From the NCBI GenBank assembly GCA_030295235.1, contig AP026169.1, positions 852,093 through 916,092 of the forward strand: a stretch of 64,000 nucleotides of DNA, in the 5' to 3' direction. This document shows, piece by piece, positions 23,445 through 34,316 of this stretch (positions are counted from its first letter, which is position 1; each line of letters opens with the position of its first letter). The notes below the pieces were generated by a model, which saw nothing but the letters and a program-made list of their open reading frames with translations, was not told where the DNA came from and searched no databases. A program made the position numbers and the translations under genes. The stretch is from Fistulifera solaris (taxonomy: Eukaryota > Bacillariophyta > Bacillariophyceae > Naviculales > Stauroneidaceae).

Positions 23445-23565
23445 GGGGGGGGGGGGGGGGGGGACAGGGAACGGCGTTAAAATTCTGGACAGGGAACGGC
23501 GTTAAAATTCTGCCTCGTCATAGACGCTACGTAGAATCTCATACTGGGAGGCAGAATTTTTAACG
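23445..23565. repeat. G19 tract, 25-bp tandem duplication and 17-bp inverted repeat
   Basis: G at 23445-23463 is followed by two perfect copies of a 25-bp unit beginning gacagggaacggcg (23463-23487 and 23488-23512). The end of the second copy (cgttaaaattctgcctc, 23500-23516) is mirrored by gaggcagaatttttaacg at 23548-23565, differing by one A, with a 31-nt loop. This could form a hairpin. The string tgggaggcagaa in the right arm is also the polypurine tract of the adjacent Ty3 element. Confidence 0.75.
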
Positions 23566-23940
23566 TCCTTCCAAGGTTTTTCCCAGTTCCGCTGTTCCGC
23601 TACCGAGACTCCCATTAAAGGTACACTGTAACGACAAAGTAGAAATTCTCCCCCGCTTCCCAAAAGCATTTCAGCGTGAAGATCAGTCTGTAAATGGCAA
23701 GCCAAATCATTTTCCTCCCAACTACTGGTACCTTTAGATTTTCGCTTTTTTCAGCGGAAGACAAGGCACAAGGCACCATACCTACTACTGCCTCAACCCT
23801 CAAGTCTCAGTTCCCAGTTCTCTCTCTAGAATACTCCGAACCCAATACGAGGGTAATGAGAAGCACGACGCACGACGCCACCGCACATCATCACGACATC
23901 TAATTATGTGCCTGGCACTAATTGTATGAGATGATGAGCT

Positions 23941-24137
23941 TGACTTGACTCACGAGGAATGTAATTGATGATAAAGATATATTATAAGCATGTTAACAGC
24001 TAAAGTAAAGATGAGCAGGACGCAGTTCTCAATAGATGAGAACCAAGCGTGAAATGGAATCAATAATAGATTGCCATGATCCATAATCTTCTAAGAACAG
24101 AACGTAAAGAACAAGAGAGGACATGTAGTGTACTGCA
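23941..24137 (-). repeat. 3' LTR of the Ty3/gypsy element
   Basis: 197 bp, TG...CA ends, adjacent to the polypurine tract and to the left copy of the GAGCT duplication. Confidence 0.95.
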
Positions 24138-24183
24138 TTCTGCCTCCCAACATTGCTTGAAAAGTAATGTTGCTTGAGATAGA

Positions 24184-27100
24184 TCAATGTAGATAAGGTT
24201 TGACTCGTCGGATATTGATATGTTCTTGAACAGTGTCATTGAGTTGGATAGTTAAATTTCCGTTCTGAAATACTTCGACAACTTTATAGGGTCCAATTGC
24301 TCGATCTTGTAGTTTTGATGGTTGGTAGACTAGTTTGAGGACTTCCATTCCTGGTCTGTAGTTGAAAGGGAATCGTTTTTGGTTTGCTAAGACTGTTCGT
24401 TCGTCGATGAGTTGTTGTCTATTCTGTTGAATGGTGATCCAATCAGCAACAACTGGTATATCAAGTATCATGTCTCGACCAAAAACTAGGGCTCCCGGTG
24501 TGGCTTTGAGTCCTCCATGACACGACGCTCTAAGTGCAAAGACGGTATTTGCTAGGGCGGTGTCAACCATGAGTTTTCCTGTTTCCAAGGCTGTTGGTGG
24601 ATTCAAAGAGGACATCGCTCGTGAGAATGTTACCAACTGATTGATGCATACGTTCGCAGATCGCGTTTTGATGTTGGCGTCTTCTTGTTTGAAGGTGATT
24701 TGTGGATTCCATATTTTTGTAGAGTGATTTGAAATCCGTAGCCAATAAATTCACCACCTTGATCGAATGTGCAGAATAATGGTCGTGGATATTTTGATAG
24801 CCAAGCGTTGTGAAGTTGGAAGGCTTAATGAATCGCACGCTTTGTTGTCTAGTCGTATGAGTTCTGCAAGGTTGGTTACCGGATCGATGATTGAAAGGGC
24901 GATGAAACTGTGCTCGTGACCGGCTATTTGAAGAGTCCATGGTCCTATGAGATCGACACAAATGTCTCGCCATGGATGAATATTTGCTTCGTGGGCGGTA
25001 GTTCTCCGTATCCGCGCTTGAAGTTGCTTCTTCGCTGGCATTCGGCCGCGACCTTGATACGTAGTCATCGATTTTATTTCATAATTGGGAGTTGTAAAGA
25101 TGTGTGGAGATGGTGTCGAATAGTCGACTTCTTCCTAGATGACCGAGTACAAAGTGGTACCATGCCACTGTCTCATGTAATAGTTCATCTGGTAAATAGA
25201 TCTTCCACGGTTCATTTGGTTTTGGAATAAAACATGTAACATAAACATTGGGTGCGAGCATTTGTTCGCAAAATGATTGTGGATATTTTTGTCGTAGCGT
25301 TTGCAAACGGGCGCCCCTCATTTGTACCGCCGAAGCCTCTTGTAATCTAAGACAAAGGGCTTACCACTTCATTGAGTGGTAGATTGACGAAGCAACTCTT
25401 AAGGTCGTCATCGCCGATGGCCATTGAATAAAATGTTTGACTTCCCTCTTCGGTGGAGTCAACATATTGTGGTTCGAACCTGTTAAGAATTTCTTCGTCA
25501 AATGGCAAGCGAGAGGCCTGCTAATGGATTATCTTCACCTTTGATATGGTGTAAGTGTGTACCGTGATTCATCAAGAAAAGTCTTTCATCGTAGTACTCT
25601 TTGTGATGTGTATTTTTCGAAGACATTGTTTCGATGGTCCGTATAGACATGAAGGTCTGGACATCCATAGAGCATGGTACGAAACTCGTGTAGTATTTTG
25701 ACGATAGATAAGAGTTCTTTTTCTCCTGGAGTGTAATTTTGTTGTGCAGCTGCCGAGTTTTTTTTGGTATAGTAGGCGACTGGCATTTTGTCTTGAAATA
25801 TGGCCGCGCCCATTTGTTCATTGCTTGCGTCGGCATAAATATGGAACGGTTTGTTATGATTTGGGTACCGGAGAAAGGCATCTTGAGCCAGTAGTGCTTT
25901 AATTTGCTTGAATGCTTGTTCCATTTCGTTAGTCCAGTTAAGCTCTTTGCCTTTCGTTGCCGTTTGCTTTTGATAATGGTGCAAGAATATGAGCTCGACG
26001 AGGGTACATATCGCGATAAAAATTGATAGCTCCAAGGAAGCTGCGTGAATTGATGAACGTCTTTTGGTTGCTTGAGCGCGAGGATGGGAGTTATACGTTT
26101 TTTCAAGGTTTCAGACCATTCGGTGTTAACCAGTATCCTAGCCAATCCGTTTCTTGAACTCCCCATTCGCATTTTGAAGGATTGACAGTGAAGTTATTGT
26201 CTTGCAATGTCGTTAAGACTCGGTCAAGAAGTTTAAGATGAGCTTCCCACGAGTCTGAAAAGCATCCGACATCGTCGATGTAGACTTCGATGTCTTCAAA
26301 GTTTCGAAATATCTTTTCCATCTTCTCTTGAGATATGTCGGGAGACTGTGATATTCCCATTGGTAATCTGTTATATCGGTAATTTCCAAATGGCGTACAA
26401 ATGAAGCAAAGATTCTTGCTTTCTTCGTCGAAGTTCAAAAGTATAAAACTGCATTGAGATGTCGAAGTTTCGTGAAGATAGCGATATCCCTTCCGTTGTT
26501 TGAGAATGTCGGTAATGATTGGAAGGTTGTAGACTTTTCGCTTGATAACTTTATTCAATTGACGGAAGTCTGAGATCCATCGAACTCGACCATTTTTTTT
26601 GGAATAATAAATGAAGGTGAAAGCCATTCGGATGGTCCAAATTTCGATAGGACTCCGATAGCTTCAAGATGTTCTAGCTCGCCTTTGAAGGTGGTTCGGT
26701 TGTATGGCGAGATTGAATAATATCGGTATGCGTGTGGTTTGCTTCCAGGTTGGATATCTATGTGGACTTTTTCCGGAAAGCATCCAAGTTTGCTTGAAAA
26801 TAAACGCTTGTATTTTGATAGTAGACTTGCGAGTTGGTCCTTTGCACATCGTTTAGATGATCTTGCTTTTGTGCAATTATATTTGGATTGGTTTCTTCAT
26901 ATTTTGCTGGTAGAATCTCTTTTGATTTGTATCCTGCCTCCTTGATTTGTTCTTCTGTAATGAAAGTTTCGAACGAATTAATTTTATCGTTTTCAAAGAG
27001 ATCGGACATGGAGGTAAAGTGTGCAGAGAAGTAGTTCGGTATGAAATAGTCACTTGATCGAAATGGTATTTGGTTTTCGAACCATGATACTGTTTTCGTT

Positions 27101-27432
27101 GAATTGTGAATGTCGATTCCGAGTTTGGTCATTAAGTCATTTCCGATGATTACGTCGTAGATCGTTTGAACGTTATCGAAAATGATACATGGAAGTGGAC
27201 CTGGCACTCGTTGAGAGGCGGAAAACTCGGGTAATGAGATGTCTTGAAGTTCAACTTGATTGTTATGGGTTTCAACGCCATGAAGACCGACGATGCGTTT
27301 ACCTTGAATGAGTTTTGGCGTCGCACCTTTTGGTAAAGCTCTTTGATTAAACATTGTATGATCTGATCCTGAATCAAAAAATATTTTTAATGGATGCTTG
27401 TTTTCTTGGCCTTGAATATATTTAGCTGACAT
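24184..27432 (-). CDS. Ty3 pol: protease, reverse transcriptase, RNase H, integrase (several frame breaks)
   Basis: Protease (27432-26758) carries FFDSGSDHT (DSG active site). RT (26627-26103) carries [12 protein letters not shown] and the catalytic YIDDVGCF. RNase H (26172-25498) has [29 protein letters not shown] and YTDHRNN. Integrase (25321-24184) has the HxxxH zinc region ([13 protein letters not shown]), [10 protein letters not shown] with the first catalytic Asp, FDQGGEFIG with the second, and a GPY/F-type C-terminal module ([18 protein letters not shown]). Domain order and motifs are unambiguous. At least four frame changes separate the blocks, so the copy is either inactive or affected by the same indel problem seen in neighbouring genes. 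Confidence 0.9.
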
Positions 27433-28668
27433 GATAGTTATAGGACGAGGGCGTGTCTTGCGATTGTTGTATCATGTAATTAGGTATTAATTTAATGTCT
27501 AAATCTCCAGAATAATAAATATCGTCGCATAAAGATGTGAATGATATAGAAGAAGATACATTTGATTCACTCTGCGAAGACGATATTCTGGGATCAGACA
27601 ATAAATTTTCATCGGCGGTTGTTACGAAGCACGATGACATACCATAAAACTGATTCGGATACAAGTCGTTTTGCTTCATCATTCCGGCTGGTTTTGAAGG
27701 AGTTTCTTGTGTGATTTTCGCATGATCTTGAGGTGCTGTCTTGCTGTTCTTGGTTTCATTGATCTTGCGGATTTTATTTGGATTGTAATTATTTCCGCTT
27801 CGATTATACCAACAGTTGTTCCAATCATGATGACTCACACCGTTTTTATCAAGGCATTCGCGCTTTCGGCAGTCACCGACCGCTTTAAAAGTCTTGCGCT
27901 TTGTTACTGCCTCCGTTGTTCTTGTTTCCTTGATTATTTCCTTGATTGATGTCGTTATTCTTGCCTTTCCATTTGTTGTTGGAACGATCGTTGTTTTGTT
28001 TCTTGCTTGAATTTTGTTGAGGATTTTTCTTCGCGATATTTTGTTGCTTGATGAAATATTCCAAAACTTCTCCCTTACTGATTCTGGCTAAATCAAAGGA
28101 GCTTTTATCAAAGGACTTTTGCCACCACTCGGGCATAGCACCATAAATCGCATGCTTGAGTGTCGATTCATCGAGTTTCATCGCATTTCCAGGGAGAAGA
28201 CTTATCCAGTCATTTGCTTCTTCCATCAAAATGTTAAATTGACTCACGTCCATTGTGAAAGGAAGACGACTGTTTCAAATTTCTTCAATAAGACTGAAGC
28301 TGGTATTTGCTTTATAAAACTTGTTGATGAAGTTCTTGAGCTTCGACTTGAATGTTTTGCTTCCATTGTTTTCCGTCCATGCTGAAATAAAATTTGGAGA
28401 AAGCGTCATGGAAATAATTGCATGCACGATTTTTCAATCTTCTTCTCGGTTTTTTCTGATTCGTCTCCACCGATTGCTTGTTTGACATAATAAGGTAGTT
28501 GCGTGCAATGTCTCATGAACGGCGTGAATTCAATTTTCGTCAATCGCTTGATATGAATTTCATACTTCACTCCTTTGAGTTCCCATTTGAATTGGATCTC
28601 TTGAACATTTTCTTCATCCTTGTATCCGGGTTGAAGTAAACATTACTGGTTGATTTCTTGGCTGCCAT
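27422..28668 (-). CDS. Ty3 gag (capsid/nucleocapsid), frame broken
   Basis: The first Met is at 28668 (MAAKKSTSNVYFNP). The frame is lost after about 15 codons and resumes in segments. The capsid-like part is 28253-27885 (FNILMEEANDWISLLPGNAMKLDESTLKHAIYGAMPEWWQKSF). It is followed by an Asn/Lys/Gln-rich stretch and a zinc knuckle with spacing C-x4-C-x8-H-x4-C around 27,870-27,800. The tail to 27422 is Ser/Asn-rich. The product would package element RNA in virus-like particles. Confidence 0.75.
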
Positions 28669-28705
28669 GGTGTATTCGATATGAGCGTAGCGCCTGTGAT
28701 CACAA

Positions 28706-28902
28706 TGACTTGACTCACAAGGAATGTAATTGATGATAAAGATATATTATAAGCATGTTAACAGCTAAAGTAAAGATGAGGCAGGACGCAGTTCTCAATA
28801 GATGAGAACCAAGCGTAAATGGAATCGATAATAGATTGCCATGATCCATAATCTTCTAAGAACAGAACGTAAAGAACAAGAGAGGACATGTAGTGTACTG
28901 CA
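28706..28902 (-). repeat. 5' LTR of the Ty3/gypsy element
   Basis: 197 bp, four differences from the other LTR. It is followed on the plus strand by the right copy of GAGCT. The gag start codon lies 38 bp inside it on the minus strand (28668). Confidence 0.95.
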
Positions 28903-28907
28903 GAGCT

Positions 28908-29583
28908 ATCATCATTATCATTCACTATTTACCATCACCACTTACAAAATACTAATCACTAATCACCAATCATCCGGACTTTGCTACATTAGTAGACATT
29001 GTGGAACCACACCAGGTACCCAACAAGCCTACAATAAGTAATACGTAAAGAATAGAACAAGAAGTAGTGAAAACAGGAAGCCAGTTTCGTGTCTGATTTC
29101 TTTTATTCGACTAAAGTTTAGGTGTCAGATGGTGTAAATTTTCAAATAAAATGCAGTTAAAATGTCGGAATCTAAACTGTGTAACGTATTATGTCCTCTG
29201 ATGTGGGCACTTTTCATGGTTCTCATTTTGCAATTTGTCGGAGGTTTTTTACCAGGTACCGCACCCGGTACCCTGTATGTATTCTTTAATCAAAAATGTG
29301 ATCCCATATCCCATGAAGTACGTAGTACTATGTACTGATGTTAGAGACGAACCGCGATCTTGACCACTGACCACTGACCACCGTGTCGCCGCTCGAAGTT
29401 CGCCGCAGAACAAGACGCCTGTTTTCGAAACGTGCCTCCGGACGGTGAAGTGGGGCTGATAACGCCGATCAGGGGGGAATCCGTCCTTTCTCTTCAATTC
29501 GTTGATAAAACGCGAAGAAAAACAAATCCAAAGCTCTTATAAGAATTCTGTTACATTCCACTTCTTTTGAAACTATTGCTAGG
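28908..29583. other. Upstream region of bZIP-like copy 2
   Basis: Noncoding. Contains an ACCAGGTACC/ACCCGGTACCC pair near 29,250-29,275, an acgtagtacta stretch near 29,320, and a tandem tgaccactgaccactgacca near 29,360-29,381. The minus-strand frame 29497-29249 has no recognisable content. Confidence 0.5.
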
Positions 29584-30420
29584 ATGTACGCAAGATCAAA
29601 CAGCGATCACGAGGAAGTCGGACCTTCCAAAAAGAGGAAAGTGGGCCATCACAACGAATCGCCGACTTGGTTATTCAGCAACGTCCATGACTCCAAAACT
29701 AACGATGTCGACGAATCAGCCGGTGATTCTTTTGCTGCCGTACTGCAAGACAGGAATGAAACGGGTGCACATAAACGACCGGGAAAGTCGAGCAGTGCAT
29801 CTCGTCGCATCGAAATATCCAATCCAGACCTTGCCCTACGCCACAAGCTCACCAGCGAAGAGGGCCAATTAGAAGAAAACCCCAATTACACTCCAGATCA
29901 GGCGAGAGAAGCGGCTAAACGTGAATATAATCGCCGAAATGCAGCCCGAGCTCGCATCCGTCTAAAGTGTACTTTGACCGAAATGCATGAGAAGTGCGCT
30001 TCGATGAACGATGAGATTCAAATCCTGAAGGATGAGAATGCTGCCCTGAAAGCTGAATTGAATGAAATGAAGCAACAGGCTCGAAGAAATAGTCTCAATG
30101 CCGATAGACTTCGCCTGAGTGATATCACTTTGCCAACAGACCGAGGATTGTGTCTTTCGCAAGGTGCATTAGTTCCACAGTGGCAGTCCAACGAGGCCAG
30201 ACTACAGCAGTTGATTTCAATGGGTGGTGTGACACCCCTCGTTCCGTCCGTGCAGCCTGAATTGGCGCTTGGGCAACCGTTGATGAACTCGCTCATCTTG
30301 GCCCGGGCCCGGGCTGCTTTGAATCTAAATAGCTCATTGACCCTGCCCGAGCTCAAGAATCCGTCACTCTTTTACCCAAATAGTCACAAAAAATTGGATG
30401 ATCGTCAATATCTTTTTTGA
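29584..30420 (+). CDS. bZIP-like transcription factor, copy 2 (intact)
   Basis: A 278-residue protein in one exon. The N-terminus is basic (KKRKVGHH could act as a nuclear signal). A conserved block RIEISNPDLALRHKLTSEEGQLEENPNYTPDQAREAA precedes the basic region KREYNRRNAARARIRLKC and a helix with heptad hydrophobics (L-x6-M-x6-M, then IQILKDENAALKAEL). This is the layout of a bZIP with a short, imperfect zipper. The C-terminus is Leu/Pro-rich, with SLILARARAALNLNSS conserved in copy 1. The block before the basic region is shared by the two copies and may be a family-specific extension. Nuclear DNA binding is inferred; targets are unknown. Confidence 0.82.
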   Translation: MYARSNSDHEEVGPSKKRKVGHHNESPTWLFSNVHDSKTNDVDESAGDSFAAVLQDRNETGAHKRPGKSSSASRRIEISNPDLALRHKLTSEEGQLEENPNYTPDQAREAAKREYNRRNAARARIRLKCTLTEMHEKCASMNDEIQILKDENAALKAELNEMKQQARRNSLNADRLRLSDITLPTDRGLCLSQGALVPQWQSNEARLQQLISMGGVTPLVPSVQPELALGQPLMNSLILARARAALNLNSSLTLPELKNPSLFYPNSHKKLDDRQYLF

Positions 30421-31203
30421 AGTGGCTGCTGGTACTTTTTACTGATATTTTGAAAGAACTCAGTAAGTCAGTCTCAGCATATCGCTTTTGCTGTTAGTTA
30501 TGCATGTAGAGGAGCTGCTGAAATACGGGAATATCAAGTGAAACAATTTGACTTTGTGCTTTTGATTGTTGATTGTTGATGATCATCGAATTGTGGTCGA
30601 TGGAGAAACAAAAAGGTCGTGGTTGGCTTTTACGTCTCAACGGGCCACGTGAAGGGTGCAAAACTCCTCTCACGACTCATGACTACACAAGTCGTGGTAA
30701 ATATAGGGTGACCACTTTTTTAGACTCAGTGTACCACGTTGAATCTTTACCATCTTCATTGAGTGGCGATGAAGGCAAACAATTGTACAACTAATGGTGC
30801 GTGTTTCTTGTCGATATGCAATTGCTTTGAAAATCGACCAACATGGTGAAATTCATGGAGTATACAGCGATTCACAAGGCCGTTCGACAAAATTATCGAG
30901 GCTGGTGTTTTATAATATGATGATGGTATTCTAAATTTAATATTAACAAAGTAGAATGAAGCTGACAGGTAACAGGTAGCAGTCTGGCTATAAAAGTTTG
31001 CATTCATGACTGCAATCCTTAATTTAAGCATCAGCCTGGATGGCCAACTCCACAGTTTCATGCTACAGTACTTCTTGAACGAAACAAGTCATTACTCCGT
31101 AATTACAACAGAAACGATTGTTATGCGTTTCGTCGGTTTTTCGGCATCATCGTCTTTTAACGCGTATAGGTACCTTTCTTCATCAAACTGAAATATAATC
31201 ATA
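30421..31203. other. Intergenic, globin promoter region
   Basis: No gene recognised. TACTCCGTA at 31093-31101 lies 103-111 bp upstream of the globin ATG. A short ctcacgactcatgact motif is at about 30,668-30,684. Confidence 0.5.
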
Positions 31204-31955
31204 ATGAAAGAATTGAGTTACAATACAATCAGTCATGTTCTCGAATCATGGGAATCTCTTCGCCGGATAGCCAAGTGGGAGGAAGTAGCCGGAGTTTGTT
31301 TATTCCGAAAGTAAGTAGAGGAATACGCGAGATGATATATCATTATTTGCTGACCTGCTGGAAGAGAAGTTTTTGCGTGCGTGTTTTTCACTTGCGTGTA
31401 CTGAGAAATCAATCCCCTTTTCTAGACTTTTTCGTCGCTCTCCTCCTGCGAGAGTCCTTTTGGTTTCCCCATTGATATCGATCCGGATTCGGACGATCTT
31501 CGCTTCTCCAAACGTTTCGTGACGCAGGCGATGTACATGATTCAAATGCTCGATTCATCGATTAGTATGTTAGGTCCTGATATTGACATGCTTTCTGAAA
31601 TTATGGTAAATATCACGCTTGCTAAAATATTCTTGCGCGAGCATTTGTTCCGATCTTACCTTGCTTTTTTTTCGAAGGCGGAATTGGGAGCTAAGCATTC
31701 CAGGTAAGTCATCCTCAAAATTTATTTATGAGTCGCTACGTCTCAAGAGCTATATGGTCTCTGACAAATACTCTGTCTCCTTCGTGTGGAGGCAGATATG
31801 GTGTGCAACCGGAAATGTTTACCGTCATGGGCGAGTGCCTCATTGAAATGTTGGCCGAGGTATTGCCAAATGGCTTGTCAACCGAGGCAGAGGCGGCTTG
31901 GCAGACTACTTACAAAGAGCTTTCTCAAGACATGATTCGAGCTTACGTCTCTTGA
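31204..31955 (+). CDS. Globin-domain protein, four exons, one apparent frameshift
   Basis: Exons are 31204-31310, 31426-31605, 31678-31703 and 31796-31955, with GT-AG introns of 115, 72 and 92 bp. The spliced product reads VLESWESLRRIAKWEEVAGVCLFRKLF, then FGFPIDIDPDSDDLRFSKRF, MYMIQMLDSSISMLGPD, AELGAKHSRYGVQPEMFTVMGECLIEML and AAWQTTYKELSQDMI. This is the 3-on-3 globin pattern; the His in AKHSRYGV is the proximal haem ligand position (F8). In exon 2 the TTTT at 31458-31461 is one T short: TTTTT joins the RVLF and GFPIDIDP halves exactly. The length (~158 residues) is normal for a single globin domain. The role (O2/NO sensing or scavenging) is inference. It is followed by HSF-b on the same strand. 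Confidence 0.85.
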
Positions 31956-32446
31956 TTACCCGCTACTAAGAATGTAGCCTTGAACGATCTTCGGTGAATT
32001 AGGATTACATCAATTAACACGATAAGGTGATGTGATGAAAGTACACGCACGACAATATTGTTGAAATCAATCTAGTTCTACCATGCAACACTGCAATAAC
32101 AAGCAACGCTGGTATGAGACGACTTCTCGTGTGTTGCTGTTGGCATTTTTTTATGTTCTAGCATTTGGTGCACCACGAAGCAAAGAAATTTTCCCTCATT
32201 GGATCCAAGTCCTGCTTGCCTATGCATTATCCATTTTTGAATGTCAAATAGCGGCTATCAAATGTATGTGAATTCCTAAAGAATGAATAAGCGCCGGCTC
32301 GACAAGTTTTGGTGCACCGTTGTGTCCCCTATTTTCAGGCGAAGTTGTCGCTCTCGGTACAAGTTCACAATTCCTTGGCAACCCTCATCAAAAGTAGCAA
32401 AGAAGCAGTAACATCTTCTACCCTTTCCTCTGAAGTCTATTGCGCC

Positions 32447-33223
32447 ATGACAAACTTTCCAGCAAAGTTGCACTATTTGCTCGGTGAAATGGAAAAGATG
32501 GACAGAACGACATCATGTCCTGGCAATCGGATGGGCTATCCTTCGTGGTTCATGATAAAGCCCGTCTCGAAGAACACATCCTTCCACAGTGGTACCGACA
32601 ATCTCATTACAGTTCGTTTCAGAGGTGCGTACGCTGAAAGAAAACCCATCGATGATATTTCGTGCCTCATGATTTGTAATGCTCTCCTCTAGGCAACTCA
32701 ACATTTACGGCTTTCAGCGTATTTCGAAGGGTGCGTTTTTCACGTCAGCGACATTATCTTCACCTCTCATTATATGACTCAATCGTTTTGCCGTTTTTCC
32801 ACAGGAGTGCATAAAGGAGGTTACAAGCATGAGTTCTTTCAACGTGACAAACCAGAGTTGTGTGCGAATATTCCCCGCTGTCGAAAGAAAGGAAGAGTTG
32901 ACATTATGAAACAGAGCAACATCACTCGTAATTGTGTTGGGACTAAAGCGGAAGCATCCATTCCCCGACAACAGAAATTTTCGTCGCGGTCCTGTAACGA
33001 AAACGTCGGGAGCGGTAGTAGTACCGATCGTAAATCGAGCTCTATATTGTTGAATGATTACATCGGTGCCCTTTACGGTTTAGCTAATTGTCAGCAAGCC
33101 GTCTCGCGTAATGGCCTGATGGAAAACAAAACAGAAGGCCATCCAGATTTTATGCAAGCAAAAGAGGAGTTGTATGCAACAAGTTCGAGTCTTTTGGATC
33201 GATTTTCCGATAGCAGCGAATGA
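32447..33223 (+). CDS. HSF: Heat shock transcription factor (HSF-b), three exons, one apparent frameshift
   Basis: Exons are 32447-32624, 32693-32730 and 32805-33223; the introns are 68 and 74 bp with GT-AG ends. The DNA-binding domain reads NFPAKLHYLLGEMEK / IMSWQSDGLSFVVHD / EEHILPQWYRQSHYSSFQRQLNIYGFQRIS / HKGGYKHEFFQRDKPEL. One A is missing from the A4 at 32493-32496; A5 restores EMEKDGQNDIMSW. It shares the FPxKLHYxLxEME-KDG start and intron positions (after FQR and after RISKG-type) with HSF-c, so the two are close relatives, while HSF-a is more distant. The tail after the domain is Ser/Asn-rich with no evident coiled coil. Confidence 0.86.
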
Positions 33224-34316
33224 ACGACAGTCTTTGTCGATTCATAATTTTCTGCATCATAGGCGCACTCATAACTCTTTAAAGCGAGCAGATTGCACTA
33301 ATTCGTATGATTGAATAGGCTGATGCGTAGACAGGAATACATCAGATTCTTTCTCCCGACAGTAGAACGGTGTTTTGAAACAATCGACTTTGGACGCTGA
33401 ATTTTTTAAACGTATTTGATGGACATCACCTCGTTTGGTCCTCGGAAATTTTTCAAATCCAGTCATTACTTTGCCCTCAGTAAAATGTCGATAGCTCCTT
33501 GCGCGTCAATCGGTTTTTCGTTTCGATCGAGAATGACTGGTAAGACGATAATTCGATTCTTTAGCTATAAAGACTGGAAGGATTGATTAACGCAACTGGT
33601 TGCAATCAAGGAATAAGAGGCAAGGAGATTAAGATCACTATAACAGCAAAAGTTCAGAGCAGAATGAATCATCATTGTCGCGACACAAAGGAGTAATTCA
33701 TGGTGCACTAGACTTTCACTTCGACAGTCGCGCGAGGTTTTTACTTGTCGTTTACGATATCACGACATGCATGCTAAGTTCATTGATTGATTATATCTTT
33801 CGAATGTTGATATTGATAGCGAACGCGGAGGAATGCGTGTTCATGCAAAAAAAATGAAAATGGCCGAGGTAACGAACCTATTCATCTAAACCATGGTTGG
33901 AGTTATCATCGGAGGTGCGCGCAGCAAAGTTGAAGTTTGAAAGTCGCTCGGTATTCGAGTTCTACTGAAGGAGTGTAGAAGATGCGACAAAGCGAACGCG
34001 AATCGGCCATTCAATTCGCGATTCGCATTTTCGTTGAAGACCAAGAGTAACCAATTGCATTGATTCAGTTGCTGATCAATGATTTCCTGCAATGCCTTCC
34101 TCTTCGCAAGGATTGATCTACTTAGTTATAATCTCTCACCAGAAAGCAGAGTGCGCTTCGCATTCGAACCCTGTTCTTCCATTCCTCATTTTTTCTTTCT
34201 GTTCTTGTGCGTGCAAAATTATTGTCCTTGTTACACGCCCTGTTGAGTCGTTAACTTCTTCTTTACAATTTGCCGACGATCAAGTGTAAACTGCATTTTG
34301 ACGTATAACGAAGAAC
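33224..34316. other. Intergenic, no gene recognised
   Basis: About 1.1 kb between HSF-b and the next frame. Only short frames without motifs. Composition is ordinary. Confidence 0.5.

Larger units (their letters stand above)
23941..28902 (-). mobile_element. Ty3/gypsy LTR retrotransposon, structurally complete
   Basis: Two 197-bp direct repeats (23941-24137 and 28706-28902) start TG and end CA and differ at four positions (two substitutions, two 1-bp indels). The flanking 5 bases are GAGCT on both sides (23936-23940 and 28903-28907), a target-site duplication. The order on the minus strand is gag, protease, RT, RNase H, integrase, which defines Ty3/gypsy rather than copia. A purine-rich tract (gggaggcagaa) abuts the 3' LTR at 24138-24148. 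About 98% LTR identity implies a fairly recent insertion. Several frame breaks interrupt gag and pol. I see no TGG-initiated primer-binding site next to the 5' LTR (ttgtgatcacaggcg follows), so its priming tRNA is unclear. Confidence 0.95.

Noticed and set aside
32083-32271. 62-codon frame between globin and HSF-b
   Set aside because: Hydrophobic but with no support; likely 5' flank of HSF-b.
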